This document shows positions 23,040 to 34,191 of a DNA stretch of 64,000 nucleotides, one piece after another. The notes beneath the pieces are model-generated. The model was not told where the DNA came from. It saw only the letters and a list, made by a program, of their open reading frames with translations, and did no database searches. Within the stretch, counting starts at the first letter, position 1. Each line of letters starts with the position of its first letter. Made by a program: the position numbers and the translations under genes. Source of the DNA: Euclidia mi (Eukaryota > Arthropoda > Insecta > Lepidoptera > Erebidae). Location of the stretch: contig OX123185.2 of the NCBI GenBank assembly GCA_944739405.2, positions 6,817,840-6,881,839 on the forward strand, given 5' to 3'.

Positions 23040-23310
23040 AAGCAAAGTAGTTAATATCAGCCGATAACCGTCCACTGCTCAACATAAGTCTACCCCAAGG
23101 CGCATCCATCTGCTGCCTGCAATCCCAACAAGATCGTCGGTCTACCTTCCACGTATGTACGGACGTCTTAGTAGAAGTAGATCTCTTACCTCTGCTACGA
23201 CGTCGGATGCGTAGCCGCCACTCCAGCACATTTCTGCTCTAACAGCCAGCAGTCCTTCTGCCTATATCAACTGCCACTTCATCTTGACTATACGGACTAT
23301 GATGACATAA
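23040..23310 (-). repeat. LINE-derived repeat fragment
   Basis: On the plus strand: gataaccgtccactgctcaa, ccaacaagatcgtcggtcta, cgccactccagcacattt, ctgccacttcatcttg in this order. This resembles the 3' coding part of moth RTE-like LINEs read in reverse. Its minus-strand frame (22975-23229) is heavily altered. Confidence 0.5.
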
Positions 23311-24286
23311 TATATTTCCTTTTCAGGATATCACACAAGCTGCACTAAGGCTGTTCTCATCACATCTTTAGTCTTCAATTTGCTTCAGCTACGAACGATG
23401 ACGTTCGTATTGTTAATTTAATTTAATTTAAATATTTTGTTATGAATGTAATTTAGACCGAAAAGCTGATAGATATGGTGTCAACGAGGATGTGTAAAGG
23501 GCAGAAACTTATGGAACGAGAACTGTACTATTCAAGTATCATTTTCTTATACTATACGACAGCATTTTGAAGACCTGATGCTTTCGGGTTTATATTCAGT
23601 TGATCTTTTGTAACTTTTAAGCTCTACAAATTTTTAACATGTGGTTTCAGGATACGTCATTAAAGTCAGTAAAGTTGATGTGACTAAACACATAAATAAC
23701 AGGTTCACATCAGATTCAAATCAACACAATGTACTGATCGTACACGACAATTTTAGCATCGTCTGGTAATACTTTCAATCAGAATTGTTTGGTCACTGAT
23801 TCTATATTATCCGATTATGAAGACTATTTGTCCCATATGGTGAAATGGAGTGTTTAAGCATCGAGTTTCCAAAGACTGAATAACCATTTAGTAATGCAGA
23901 AAATAGTTTAAACAAGGAACTGTATATAGTGCTAGCAATATATTTTTATGCTAGTGTTTATTATTGTTTCTATTGGATGTAGGAATCTAGCAAAGTATAT
24001 TAGTTTTAATATTTTATATAACCGCTTTTTTAAGGCGTATTTACTTTTGTAACTATATAAAATTAAAAATATTATAGGTAATATGGATATCTGCTGTATA
24101 TTTAAGTATAAATCTTAGATAATTTTATTGTGTATATTTATACGAAACGGCAATCCTTTTTATAACGTCCCATAGCATAGATTTATATTTTAATATATAT
24201 TACTTATAACTTAAGGAATACATTCAACTGCTACAGTAAGTTGATAATGAATGTATTTCAATGTATTTAATACGGATAACGACGGC
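23311..24286. other. AT-rich intergenic sequence
   Basis: Nothing supportable. Confidence 0.45.
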
Positions 24287-24480
24287 ATATAGAGTAAGTC
24301 TAGTTTTACGTGGGTAAAAACTAGTAAAACCTAAAAATAGTCATCAATAGACTCCTAGGTATGCTGGAGTCTATTGATGACTATTTTTAGGTTTTACTAG
24401 TTTTTACCCACGTAAAACTAGACTTACTCTATATTTATAAAATAGAGTAAGTCTAGTTTATATGTAAAACTAGACTTACT
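24287..24480. repeat. Large palindrome: 69-bp perfect arms plus a third partial pair
   Basis: 24287-24355 is the exact reverse complement of 24366-24434 with a 10-base loop (taggtatgct). Right after, 24440-24480 holds a second inverted pair made of the outermost part of the same arm (atagagtaagtctagttt facing its complement). No terminal-element hallmarks. Confidence 0.97.
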
Positions 24481-24484
24481 ATAT

Positions 24485-25320
24485 ATTTAAGTTCATGTTG
24501 TGGGTCGCAACCGGGATAACTTTAAGATGACGATAGTCATAAGTTTACTCCAGTTACGCCTAACCCATAACATAGTAATGTACCTCCATACATAATTATG
24601 TTTGTTCAAAAAAAAGTACGTCTGTTTATACCACAGCAAATGTATAACAAATAAGTATAAATACAATTTTAATTACCTACTTGTCGAAACATGAAATGTA
24701 AGACTCTGCCAAAAGTACCTCAATATATTAAATCTAATGACATTTTAATGCTCGGTTTTTCGCCTACAATTACTATGTAAAATATATTTTAATATACATG
24801 CATATGGAACAAACATTGTTTAAAAATAAATTATAAATATTTTTATATTAAACTTGTATCAGATTCAATTCCACGTATTTTAAGCGATCCAAAGATAAGT
24901 ATTATCTAGTCTTAAAATAAATTAATATAACTCTCAAACATCCTGTTTTATTACTTCCTCGTAAAGAGGACATAACGTTGTATTACTTTTATTTCATCCA
25001 AAGAATTTCTGTTACGAGTACACTATTTTTCTGCAGCTGTAATAACTTGTACCAAAACTGTAAATAAGTAGCCTACTAACCTGGCTGTGATACCCTAGTG
25101 ATAAAAATGTTTCATTGGCAATCAAGAGATTCTAGCGTAATCTCGAGATTCTTGGAATCAAACTAGCACGTTTTGATTGTGTAATTATATAATAAATAAT
25201 GTAACATTCTAGGACGATTCAAACGCGGTCATCTGTTACCAAACATGGCAGAGCCTGTACTGAGGTAAGTAGATAATTAATAAACATACTCATATATATA
25301 ATTACATTACAAAGACAGAA
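24485..25320. other. AT-rich intergenic sequence
   Basis: No gene seen; a short gtcgcaaccgggataac scrap near 24507 recurs in the S1c body at about 43016. Confidence 0.4.
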
Positions 25321-25324
25321 AACA

Positions 25325-25425
25325 AATATCGTGCTAGTCACACAAAGATTTGTCTTGTGTGAATTGAACTCACTTTATTAGGCTTAGCAGTAAGCCACTA
25401 ACCAATGCACTGACAGGTATAGTCA
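25325..25425 (-). repeat. tRNA-like SINE head (S3-like)
   Basis: On the minus strand it has an A-box-like ttggttagtggc and a B-box-like gagttcaattc in tRNA spacing, followed by cacacaagac. Confidence 0.55.
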
Positions 25426-25732
25426 ACCCATGTTAAAGAATATTTGCCGCTAGTAAAATAAACATCGATTTCCCAACAGAATATATTATATTACAAAGCA
25501 AAATCACGATGTAGCCAACCATTATGCAGAGGTTGGCAAACTGTGTCGCCATTCTACCAACTAAACTATTCATGTCCTTGCCTCACACATTTGCCAATAT
25601 AAGCATCTCAGGCAAAATAATCACCTTTCTAGTTGGCTCTACCCCTATACAATTACCATTTAAAATAGGTACTTCAAGAGCTACAGCTTTAAACATCTGC
25701 TGTTTAGGTCTTGGGTATGCGTAATATAATGG

Positions 25733-25966
25733 CAGCGAGAGTCCAATGGAGAGACCAATGGACTGCTGCACAGAGGGTATCGGATTCAGCCGTGCCGTGC
25801 ACCTATGCAGTTTTGAAGTTATGTGTGGAATAAATTGTTTATTGTCGCTTGCTAAATGATGAAGGAAAACGTCCTGAATATCTGAGAGGTCACCATAATG
25901 TTCTCGAAAGTCAAGTTGGTCTGCCAACCTGCACTTGGCCATCTTGGTGGGCAGGTGCACAGTTTA
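25733..25966 (+). repeat. SINE S1a, diverged copy
   Basis: Head starts gcagcgagagtcc; the body runs parallel to 10249-10540 with many substitutions. B box decayed. Confidence 0.8.
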
Positions 25967-26729
25967 TATACAGAATCATTGTTCATATATTTCCTTCATC
26001 CATATGCAAGTGATCTCTATAATATTATACATCGGAATTTGTCTAATTGCTTCTGAAGTCAGCTTCAGAATAGCTCAGGCGGTCAGTGGAGTAATAATCC
26101 ACTTTTTAATAACTTTGCATTTTACGTTACAAAAGCTAGCTTTAAGTAATCAACGAAATGATAAATTCCACGTACATTTTTCGTATTCCTACCAACATTT
26201 GCGTACAAGCTCCCACTAATAGTAATTGCATCGCAAATGCATATCCTCGTAGGATTCCTATAGGAAAGCGACGTATGTTATTTCCCTCGCCACGTATTGA
26301 GGACACAATGCCTTTTTTTTTCAACCAATCCAATCCTTTCGGACGCAATACACTCCCGTGTGAATTGGACGGGCACAACACCTGCTACTCTGATGGCTCT
26401 GCATCAATTCTGGTGGCTGCAGAGCTAAATTTTGTATCAGTATGTTAGCGTAACTACTTGACTTACGTTAGACGGAATATGGAGTACTTATATTATTATA
26501 CCTGGCAGATTACATTTTTTTCGCAACTTACGCGATATTACATAGAAATTATTCGTAGATAGGTCTTAATCCTCTGTAGATATTCCTCTTAAACCTATAT
26601 AAATATCTCTTTGTGCTGCATGATGTTTCAATGCCGTGGTCACAAAAGACTATTTATACCCTCAAAATAAGTAGGTAAGTACGCAATTAAGATCCCCCGT
26701 CAGAAGTAATTGTATAACTATTTTATTTC

Positions 26730-27161
26730 TGTAATGATTTTGCTTTTATTTATAATTAATTAATGATTAAAATTTGATTTAGTTGTGATTTTGACTAGAT
26801 AATTAAACAGATGTAGTTATTTAATAAATAAATTTTCTATGCTTAGGTTGAAAATGTTCTGTTATTAAATTATACTTATTTTTGAAATAATTTATAATGT
26901 ATAATTACAATTTAGCAGTTTGATATATTATTCAGACTGACATTTTAAAAGTCAACTAACGGATAATTATTTGAGTCGCATTTCCGGCAAAAAGTATAAT
27001 GGTTGACGTTGACTTGTAAAATGGCATTCTGGTGCGTGAGCTAGCAGCGAGAGTATTATTTAGAACATTGTGGTGTTACAACTAGTAGAAAAAGTTATAA
27101 GAGTTAAGGAACAATAAATGTATTGCTGAATCTACCCACTGGAGTACTTTATTTCTTCACA
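26730..27161 (+). repeat. 5' LTR
   Basis: Starts TGTAATGATTTTG, ends CTTCACA. Should carry the promoter; an AATAAA-like signal (caataaatg) lies near its 3' end. Confidence 0.93.
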
Positions 27162-27182
27162 TCTCAGAAGTGGTATTCGAAC
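27162..27182 (+). other. Primer binding site, tRNA-Leu-like
   Basis: Directly after the LTR. cagaagtggtattcgaac resembles the complement of the acceptor-T arm region of a tRNA-Leu, from memory of tRNA sequences. It lacks the usual TGG start. Confidence 0.5.
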
Positions 27183-27452
27183 TTGGAAATAAGGTCAGTT
27201 CGTTATAATTTTTATACCTTAACGATTGGAATAGAATATATCTGGGAGAAGCATTGAATACCAGAAATATATATTTTTTTAATAAGTAGGTAATGAAATA
27301 TTCTATTTGGAAAGTATCAGCTTGTGTATTAAGTTTTATAACGATAGAATAGATCCGTACGAAGCATTGATACCACAAATAAATATTTTAGTAAGTACAT
27401 AACGAAATATACAATTAAACAAGTATACAAGCTAGTGTATGTTGTGTTATAA

Positions 27453-27795
27453 GGAGAGGTAATGTGTACCACGTGTTACTAAGGAAGGTTATGTATGACT
27501 CACACTACTAGGAGAAGTTATGTGTGCCTCGCACTATTGGAGAGGTTATGTGTGCCTCGTGCTATTGGAGAGGTTATGTGTGCCTCGTGCTATTGGAGAG
27601 GTTATGTGTGCCTCGTACTATTGGAGAGGTTATGTGTACCTCGTGCAATTGGAGAGGTTATGTGTGTCTCGTGCTATTAGAGAGGTTATGTATGCCTCGT
27701 GTTATTTAGGTTATGTATGCCTCTTAGCATTAAGAGAGGTTGTGTTTGTCTCATGCTTTTATTAATAGAGGAATAGGTGTGCCTTCTGCTTTTTA
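27453..27795 (+). repeat. 28-bp minisatellite in the Gypsy leader
   Basis: About 12 units of ggagaggttatgtgtgcctc + gtgctatt, near-identical in the middle (about 27536-27680) and diverging at both edges. The unit is not a multiple of three, so all forward frames stay open; these frames are a by-product of the repeat rather than genes. Confidence 0.95.
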
Positions 27796-27994
27796 GGAGA
27801 GATTGAGTATGTGTCGTAGCGAACAGAGTATATTCGAATAAGATACTGAACTACACGTCTACTGAAACGATTATGTTCATATGTCAACGATATTTAGACT
27901 ACTATAACCTAATGATGACTTTTACAAATTTACACCAAAGCATGATAATATCGACTCAGACCTAATGATTTTTTTTATTTTTATTTTGGAGGCC

Positions 27995-29500
27995 ATGCAT
28001 TCAGACGACGCGATGACGCCCGATGGTGAACCTCCCTGTCGTATGGACGACACTAGGAAGAAGAAGTGGATCTCTTCAAGAACAGAATCAGAGGTACCAA
28101 CTTGGTAGGTCGTAGCAAGAAACGGTCAAGGAAACGTAAGCGCTCGTCTAGTTCAGCATCTTCGAGCAGTAACAGTACAATATCCATGAAGTCGAAAACA
28201 AGAGCACGGCGTATGGATAAGGAACTACGTAAGGAGCATGTCAACTGGCCGGCTAAGGAGGTACTGGAACTATTTAATTATTTTAAGGAACATAAAACCA
28301 AGGGACATTATCTTAATAGCAATCATTTCAATAATGTCATACTGGAATTCGACCCGACAAGTAAATCCCAAAGTATCGATAGTTGGATTAGGAAAGTTAA
28401 CGAATGTGCCCTCATTTACGAATGGGACGAGAAGCAGACTATTCACTTTGCGTTACAAAAACTTTCCGGTTTAGCAAAAAAATGGTTCGAATCTCTTAGT
28501 ATTTGACTGGCCAGATTGGCAAACAAAATTAAGGAAAGCATTCCCAAATGAACAAAATTATGGCCGGCTTCTTGAGGAAATGTTGGCACGCACTACACGA
28601 AGTAATGAAAATTTACGCGAATATTTTTATGATAAATTAACATTAGTAAATAGGTGTGAAATAAAAGGTAAAAAGGCCGTAGATTGTATAATTCATGGAT
28701 TACTTGATAAGTCTGTTAGGAATAGTGCTCAGGCATTAACTTGTAAGGAACCTGAAGACTTGTTGATTTTTCTTAATTCTCAACGTCCTTATGTAGACAG
28801 TCAGGTACACGTAAACCGAAGGCGTAATGACTATCTGGCGACTGCTAGGCCGGTTAACGTTGCATCATCTTCGATTGATAACTCTATTATTTGTTTTAAT
28901 TGTCGTTCAAAGGGGCATCCATATTTTAAATGTCCCAAACCACTCGTGAAGTGCTCAAGATGTCATAGAGTAGGCCACCACAATGACAACTGTAAGCTTG
29001 ACCCCCTAGAATTGCGTTCTAACAGCAAACAGACTGAGAATCAAACTAAGACTACGTTGACTATTTCGACATTCAGTAATAGTAGCGATAAATTCTATAA
29101 AAATGTTATAGTGGACAATTCTAACTTAATTACTTTTATTGATTTTGGCAGTGAGTGCACCTTAATGCGCGAATCAGATGCTCGAGCTCTAAATTTAACT
29201 AAAACTTTCACAGAGTTACCAGTCATTAATGGTTTCGGCAATGCCAAGGTTTTGCCGAACTATAAAAGTACCATTAATCTGAAGTTGGATGAAATCGAGA
29301 CTGTTATAGAGGTCCTTGTGGTAAACGACGAATTCATGCCAACAGCGCTATTGCTAGGTCAAAACGTTACTGAACTTCCGCATGTATCCGTTTTTAAGAA
29401 TCACGATCAATTACTGTTTTATCAAAGCCCTAATATTAGTAATAAAGACGATATTGCGAGGTGTTTAAAATTGAGTGTTATAGATGATACGGCAATTTAA
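27995..29500 (+). pseudogene. Gypsy gag and protease, broken
   Basis: The likely start is ATG 27995; a frame change near 28062-28070 leads into the basic, Ser-rich segment read from 28066, so a first indel is there. A second indel occurs at 28500-28506, where the frame stops and continues at once in another (the next block reads without a stop to 29500). The C-terminal gag carries two CCHC zinc knuckles (CFNCRSKGHPYFKC, CSRCHRVGHHNDNC at about 28894-28994). The aspartic protease follows, with FIDFGSECTLM (about 29139-29170), in which DFG replaces the usual D[TS]G. The frame ends at an in-frame TAA (29498-29500) between protease and RT. Confidence 0.88.
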
Positions 29501-32500
29501 TCGTCTGAGTTGGTCCGTGTTAGTACCTCTGATCCTAACTACTCCGGAGATGTGTATATTAGGGGTTATTGTAATAGTAAACCTAGAAAAGAATACTATC
29601 TGCATCAAGGTGCGTATAAGGTAACTAATGGGGAAAGCTTATTGCATATTACTTATTTGTCAAACCGGGTTTCGACTTTTCCGAATAAATGCCTCATAGC
29701 TAGAGCCATGCCTTTTATTGAGAGTAAAGTTAAATATACCTATAGATTGACTAAAGATAATTCGGAATTTCAACCTCTATTGATATCTGATATTAAAGTT
29801 GGAGCTGAGGTAGAGAAAGAAACCCTCCTCAGACTTCATAGGCTCTTGCTTAGTTACCGTGATTGCTTTACATTTAATTTAGGTGAAATTGGCTGTATTA
29901 ATACCGCGGAAATGAAAATAGATTTATTAGATGACAAACCAGTTATTTATCGACCGTATAGGCTATCGTTTACAGAAAGAGATCAAGTTAGAGAAATTGT
30001 CAATGATTTGTTACAAAACGACATAATACAAGAATCAAATTCTAGTTATGCAAGCCCCATTTTATTGGTTAAAAAGAAAACAGGAGAGCAACGTCTCTGC
30101 GTTGACTATAGGGCTCTAAACAATAAGACTAGGAAATATTGTTTCCCTTTACCGATCATAGATGATCAATTAACAAACCTAAGTGGTAATAAGTTCTTCA
30201 CTTCCTAAGACTTGGCTTCTGGGTACTACCAGGTACCCATGGCGATAGAGAGCCGTCCATTAACAGCTTTTGTAACGCCCGATGGGCATTATGAGTACTT
30301 ACGCTCCAGCTGTGTTCCAAAAGTTTATGAACACAATGTTGGGTTCCAAATTATATGAGTCAGCTTTGGTTTACTTAGATGACATTCTTTTGCCATCGGT
30401 TACCCTAGAGGAAGGCTTTAAGCGACTCGAAGATATTTTAAAGTTGTTACGGGAAAATAGTCTCACTCTTAAGCTCTCGAAATGTCGTTTTTTCGATAAA
30501 ACCCTCGACTACTTAGGGTATGAAATATCTGCCGATGGCATACGCCCTAATAAAAATAAGATTTTGGCTGTACAGGAATTTCCAGTCCCACAGAACGTGC
30601 ATGAGATACGTCAATTTTTAGGTTTAGCCGGGTATTTTAGAAAATTTATTAAATAACTTTGGGGAATATGGGATAACACGATGCAAATACCATCTTTGCG
30701 TAGAGACGGAAAACTCGACATCAAACCCTATACGACTGCCTCGTTGGTCTCGCGGCATAAATGTGCGCGTGGGATCGGGAGGTCCCGGGTTCGATTCCTG
30801 GGTCGGGCAGTGTTATTGGGTTTTTCTGTCACGAAGTTCTCAGTAGCCGCACGGAGTCTGGAAACGTGCCCGGTACGGCAATAGGCTCGCCCCTTATTAC
30901 GTGGGACTAAAGTATATCTGGCGAAAAGTGGGTGTAGAAATACACCTCTGCCTACCCCTTCGGGGATAAAAGGCGTGACGTTATGTATGTATGTATGTAC
31001 TTTGGGGAAATCGCTAGACCTTTAACTAATTTATTGAAAAAGGGCAACTCTTACAAATGGACAAGTGACGAATCTAATGCATTTTCTGTATTGAAAGAAA
31101 AGCTAATCGATCGACCAATATTAGCATTGTACAATCCCAAGTTAGAGACAGAGTTGCATACAGACGCTAGTTTTTTGGGTGTGGGTGGTATATTAATGCA
31201 ATGGCAATCAGGCCCCAGAGTCCTTAAGCCGGTGGCGTATTTTAGCAGACAAACTACACCTGAAGAGCGTCATTTACACTCTTATGAACTAGAGACATTG
31301 GCGATCGTCTGCTTGTTAAAGAAATTTAGAGTCTATTTGTTAGGACTAAATTTTAAAATTGTAACCGATTGTAACGCCGTTCGGACTACATTAACTAAAC
31401 GCGATTTAATACCAAGAATAGCTCGGTGGTGGTTTTTGATAAGCGAATTTACTTTTAACATAGAATATCGGCCGGGAACTCGTATGGCTCATGTGGACGC
31501 TTTAAGTCGTAACTCAAAATTACCACCCGAAATTATAGATGAATCCAGCGTTACAGTGTATAATATTGAAACGGACAATTGGTTATTAAGTTTACAATTA
31601 ACCGATCCGGATATTTCTCGCATCCATAAAATTCTGATTCCTGAAACTGATGAAGAAACCAAAGACATTAGGAAAAGCTATGTAGTTAAAAACAATAGAG
31701 TGTACAGGACAGTTGGTGATAAACTGTGTTTAGTGGTCCCTCGCGGCGCTCGTTGGCAAATATGCAGGTCTTATCATGACGACGCTGGACACCTAGGTAT
31801 TGCCAAATCTACTGAAAAGATTCAGTCAATGTTCTGGTTCCCTAAATTATGTAGATTTGTAAAGAAGTATGTAAGATCTTGCATCCAATGTGCCTATAAC
31901 AAAGATTGTACCTCGCAACAAAAACAAGGACAATTATATCCCATAAATAAAATAAGTATTTCTTTTCATACGATTCATATAGACCATTTGGGTCCGTTTG
32001 TTAAAAGTAAATACGGCAATGTCTACATTCTAACCATAGTCGATGGGTTTACTAAATATCTGTTTGTTAGGCCTGTTAAAGACACAAAAAGTAAAACTAC
32101 AATTAAAATACTATTAAATATCTTTTACGATTTTGGTCTCCCATCGCGAATAATATCAGATCGAGGTACTTCCTTTACTTCAAAAACCTTTAAGAACTTT
32201 TGTGAGAATCATGGTATTAAACACGTACTAAATGCCGTAGCATGCCCCAGAGCTAATGGTCAGGCCGAAAGGTACAATCAAACCATTTTAAATGCATTAG
32301 CAAAATATAACACTGATGGTGACGAACGGAACTGGGACATGAACATAGGTAAAATTCAGTGGGGAATAAATAATGCCACTAACTCCACAACTCAAAAAAC
32401 AGCCACTGAAGCTTTATTCGGAATCAGGATGAGAGATAGTTTGAGTAATAAATTAGAGATTGACACCAGCAAAAATCCAGAAATATCAGACGTTAGAAAC

Positions 32501-32908
32501 GCCGTAGCTGCAAATATTGAATCTAGTCAACGTAAACAAAAGCATAACTATGACCAAAATAGAGTCCCTGCTCCACGCTATAGAAAAGGTGATTTGATTA
32601 AAATAACTAGGACTAATTATTATAATAAAGGCAATAGCACTAAACTGATGTCAAAATTTATAGGACCGTTCAAAATAGCTGAAGTATTAGGCAACGATAG
32701 GTATAAAATAGTCGAGATACCGGGTTTCAGCAAGCGAAAGAATAAATTTGATAGTGTAGTAGCAGTAGACCGTATTCGACCTTGGATTAATATTAATGCA
32801 TCTGAAACAAATATTGATACATGTCTAATACCAGATAGTAATAGCTCATCTAATAGTGAAGATAATAAGAGCGATAATGAGTCTTCAGAGTTCCAATCAT
32901 TCAAATAA
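29501..32908 (+). pseudogene. Gypsy pol: RT, RNase H, integrase, broken
   Basis: RT spans about 29930-30650. TAA at 30206-30208 replaces a Leu codon just before DLASGYYQVP. About 23 bases are missing near 30298, which removes the conserved MPFGL motif and shifts the frame. The YLDD catalytic box is at about 30373-30384. A SINE sits in the RT/RNase H link. From 31009 one long frame is intact: RNase H (TDASFLGVGG, YELETLAIV, HVDALSR), integrase zinc domain (His pair in YHDDAGHLG, Cys pair CIQC), DDE core (IDHLGPF, SDRGTSF, NGQAERYNQ) and a C-terminal GPF module (SKFIGPFKIAEVLG). The integrase half thus looks well preserved, while the RT is dead. Confidence 0.92.
30667..30998 (+). repeat. SINE S2, longest copy, inserted in Gypsy pol
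   Basis: Flanked by an 11-bp duplication actttggggaa (30656-30666, 30999-31009). The tRNA-like head has a B box ggttcgattcc near 30788. The body includes ttctcagtagccgcacgg, gcaataggctcgcc and ctgcctaccccttcgggg, and the tail is (TATG)n. About 50 bp ahead of the head (30667-30720) are of unknown origin. Confidence 0.9.
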
Positions 32909-33114
32909 AGGCCAAATGTAATGATTATGAATTGTTTATTAAACTATTTATTCAAGTGATTTCAGTAGAGAAATGTGTTGATTGTTATTGTTTATTTTTT
33001 TTTCTTTGTATGAGTACAGGAATGTAGAAATTTTATTGTTAATTCAAATTATTTATGAGACGATAGAGTAGAGAATTGAAGTGATTGTTATAATAAATTG
33101 AAGTACATATATGT

Positions 33115-33360
33115 AGTCAAAAGTCAAAATCATTTATTCATCTAGGTCACAAGGTGACGCTTGAATGAACGTCAAATTTTAATGTACATTACTTAATGCT
33201 TCTAAATCTTAATAATTCTACATTTACATTTACTGCCCATTCGCAAAGCAATAGGTAGTACCACAAGAAAGAACGGGCAATAAAACTCGTGGCCACTCTT
33301 TTTAATCGCCAGTGTTATGTTACATATTTTGTTTTTGTAAGGAGCTGCAACTGTTTCACA
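33115..33360 (-). repeat. LINE 3'-end repeat inside the Gypsy 3' region
   Basis: Starts gtcaaaagtcaaaatcattt and shares gtgacgct, ctacatttacatttactg and aagaacgggcaataaaactc with 54123-54370. The boundary on the right is unclear (up to about 33580). Confidence 0.75.
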
Positions 33361-33755
33361 TTGTAATTAATTACTTGTAAATAGTAATTAGGAACATACA
33401 TAATACTTAAATAATTAATGCAGTTACCAATTTAACTGCTGTAGTAGCCTTCCAGTGTGAATATTGTGTAACAGGAGCATCCACTTACGTCTTATAATGT
33501 AGGCAACTCGCGACCATGTTCATAACTATGGTGGAAATATATGTTACAGAAGTGACTGTATATGAATACACAAAATTACTAAAACATTAGTGATTATTAT
33601 TGCAAATTTAAATTATTTATCTGAGTAATTTTAACAGATAAATGTATTGATTATAATTGTACATTTAAATTATTTATTTGATTAGAGATAGATTCAAACC
33701 ATTTTCAATAAATTGGTACGTGCGTCAGGAGACTGCACGTAGTCGGACGGCCGAA

Positions 33756-34187
33756 TGTAATGATTTTGAATTTATTTATAATTAATTAATGATTAAAATT
33801 TGAGTTAGTTGTGATTTTGACTAGATAATTAAACGGATGTAGTTATTTAATAAATAAATTTTATATGGTTAGGTTGAAAATGTTCTGTTATTAAATTATA
33901 CTTATTTTTGAAATAATTTATAATGTATAATTACAATTTAGCAGTTTGATATATTATTCGGACTGACATTTTAAAAGTCAACTAACGGATAATTATTTGA
34001 GCCGCATTTCCGGCAAAAAGCATCATGGTTGACGTTGACTTGTAAAATGGCATTCTGGTGCGTGAGCTAGCAGCGAGAGTATTATTTAGAACATTGTGGT
34101 GTTACAACTAGTAGAAAAAGTTATAAGAGTTAAGGAGCAATAAATTTATTGCTGAATCTACCCCCTGGAGTACTTTATTTCTTCACA
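33756..34187 (+). repeat. 3' LTR
   Basis: Same length as the 5' LTR with about 13 substitutions. A second TGTAATGATT-like start lies just after the pol stop (about 32917), which hints at a duplicated LTR edge or PPT region. Confidence 0.93.
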
Positions 34188-34191
34188 TTTC

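Larger units (their letters stand above)
26730..34187 (+). mobile_element. Ty3/Gypsy LTR retrotransposon, complete ends, broken genes
   Basis: 7,458 bp, flanked by the 4-bp duplication tttc (26726-26729, 34188-34191). LTRs of 432 bp each start TG and end CA and differ at about 13 positions by hand count (about 3%). Order: LTR, PBS, minisatellite leader, gag with two zinc knuckles, protease, RT, RNase H, integrase, LTR; no envelope. The order and absence of env fit a Mag-like lineage (inference). It holds a nested SINE (30667-30998) and a LINE tail (33115-33360). The matching empty site is at 38224-38240 in copy B. Confidence 0.95.

Noticed and set aside
26142..26448. Overlapping frames on both strands, one with a dibasic KRR site, considered as a secreted peptide or DM4/12-like protein
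   Set aside because: No signal peptide, Cys pattern or homologue I can name; both strands are open over the same bases, which suggests chance.
27495..27765. Three overlapping open frames with repeated peptide units
   Set aside because: They follow from a stop-free 28-bp tandem unit read in all frames; no start context or conservation.
27453..27795. Resembles a CRISPR array: regular repeats with variable parts
   Set aside because: The 28-bp units are directly adjacent without spacers, inside an LTR retrotransposon of a eukaryote. It is a minisatellite.
29498..29500. In-frame TAA between protease and RT as programmed readthrough
   Set aside because: The position is unusual for readthrough, and the copy has several plain disabling lesions; simple mutation is more likely.
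30720..30810. Second apparent tRNA gene inside the Gypsy element
   Set aside because: Flanked by an 11-bp TSD and followed by the S2 body; a SINE insertion.
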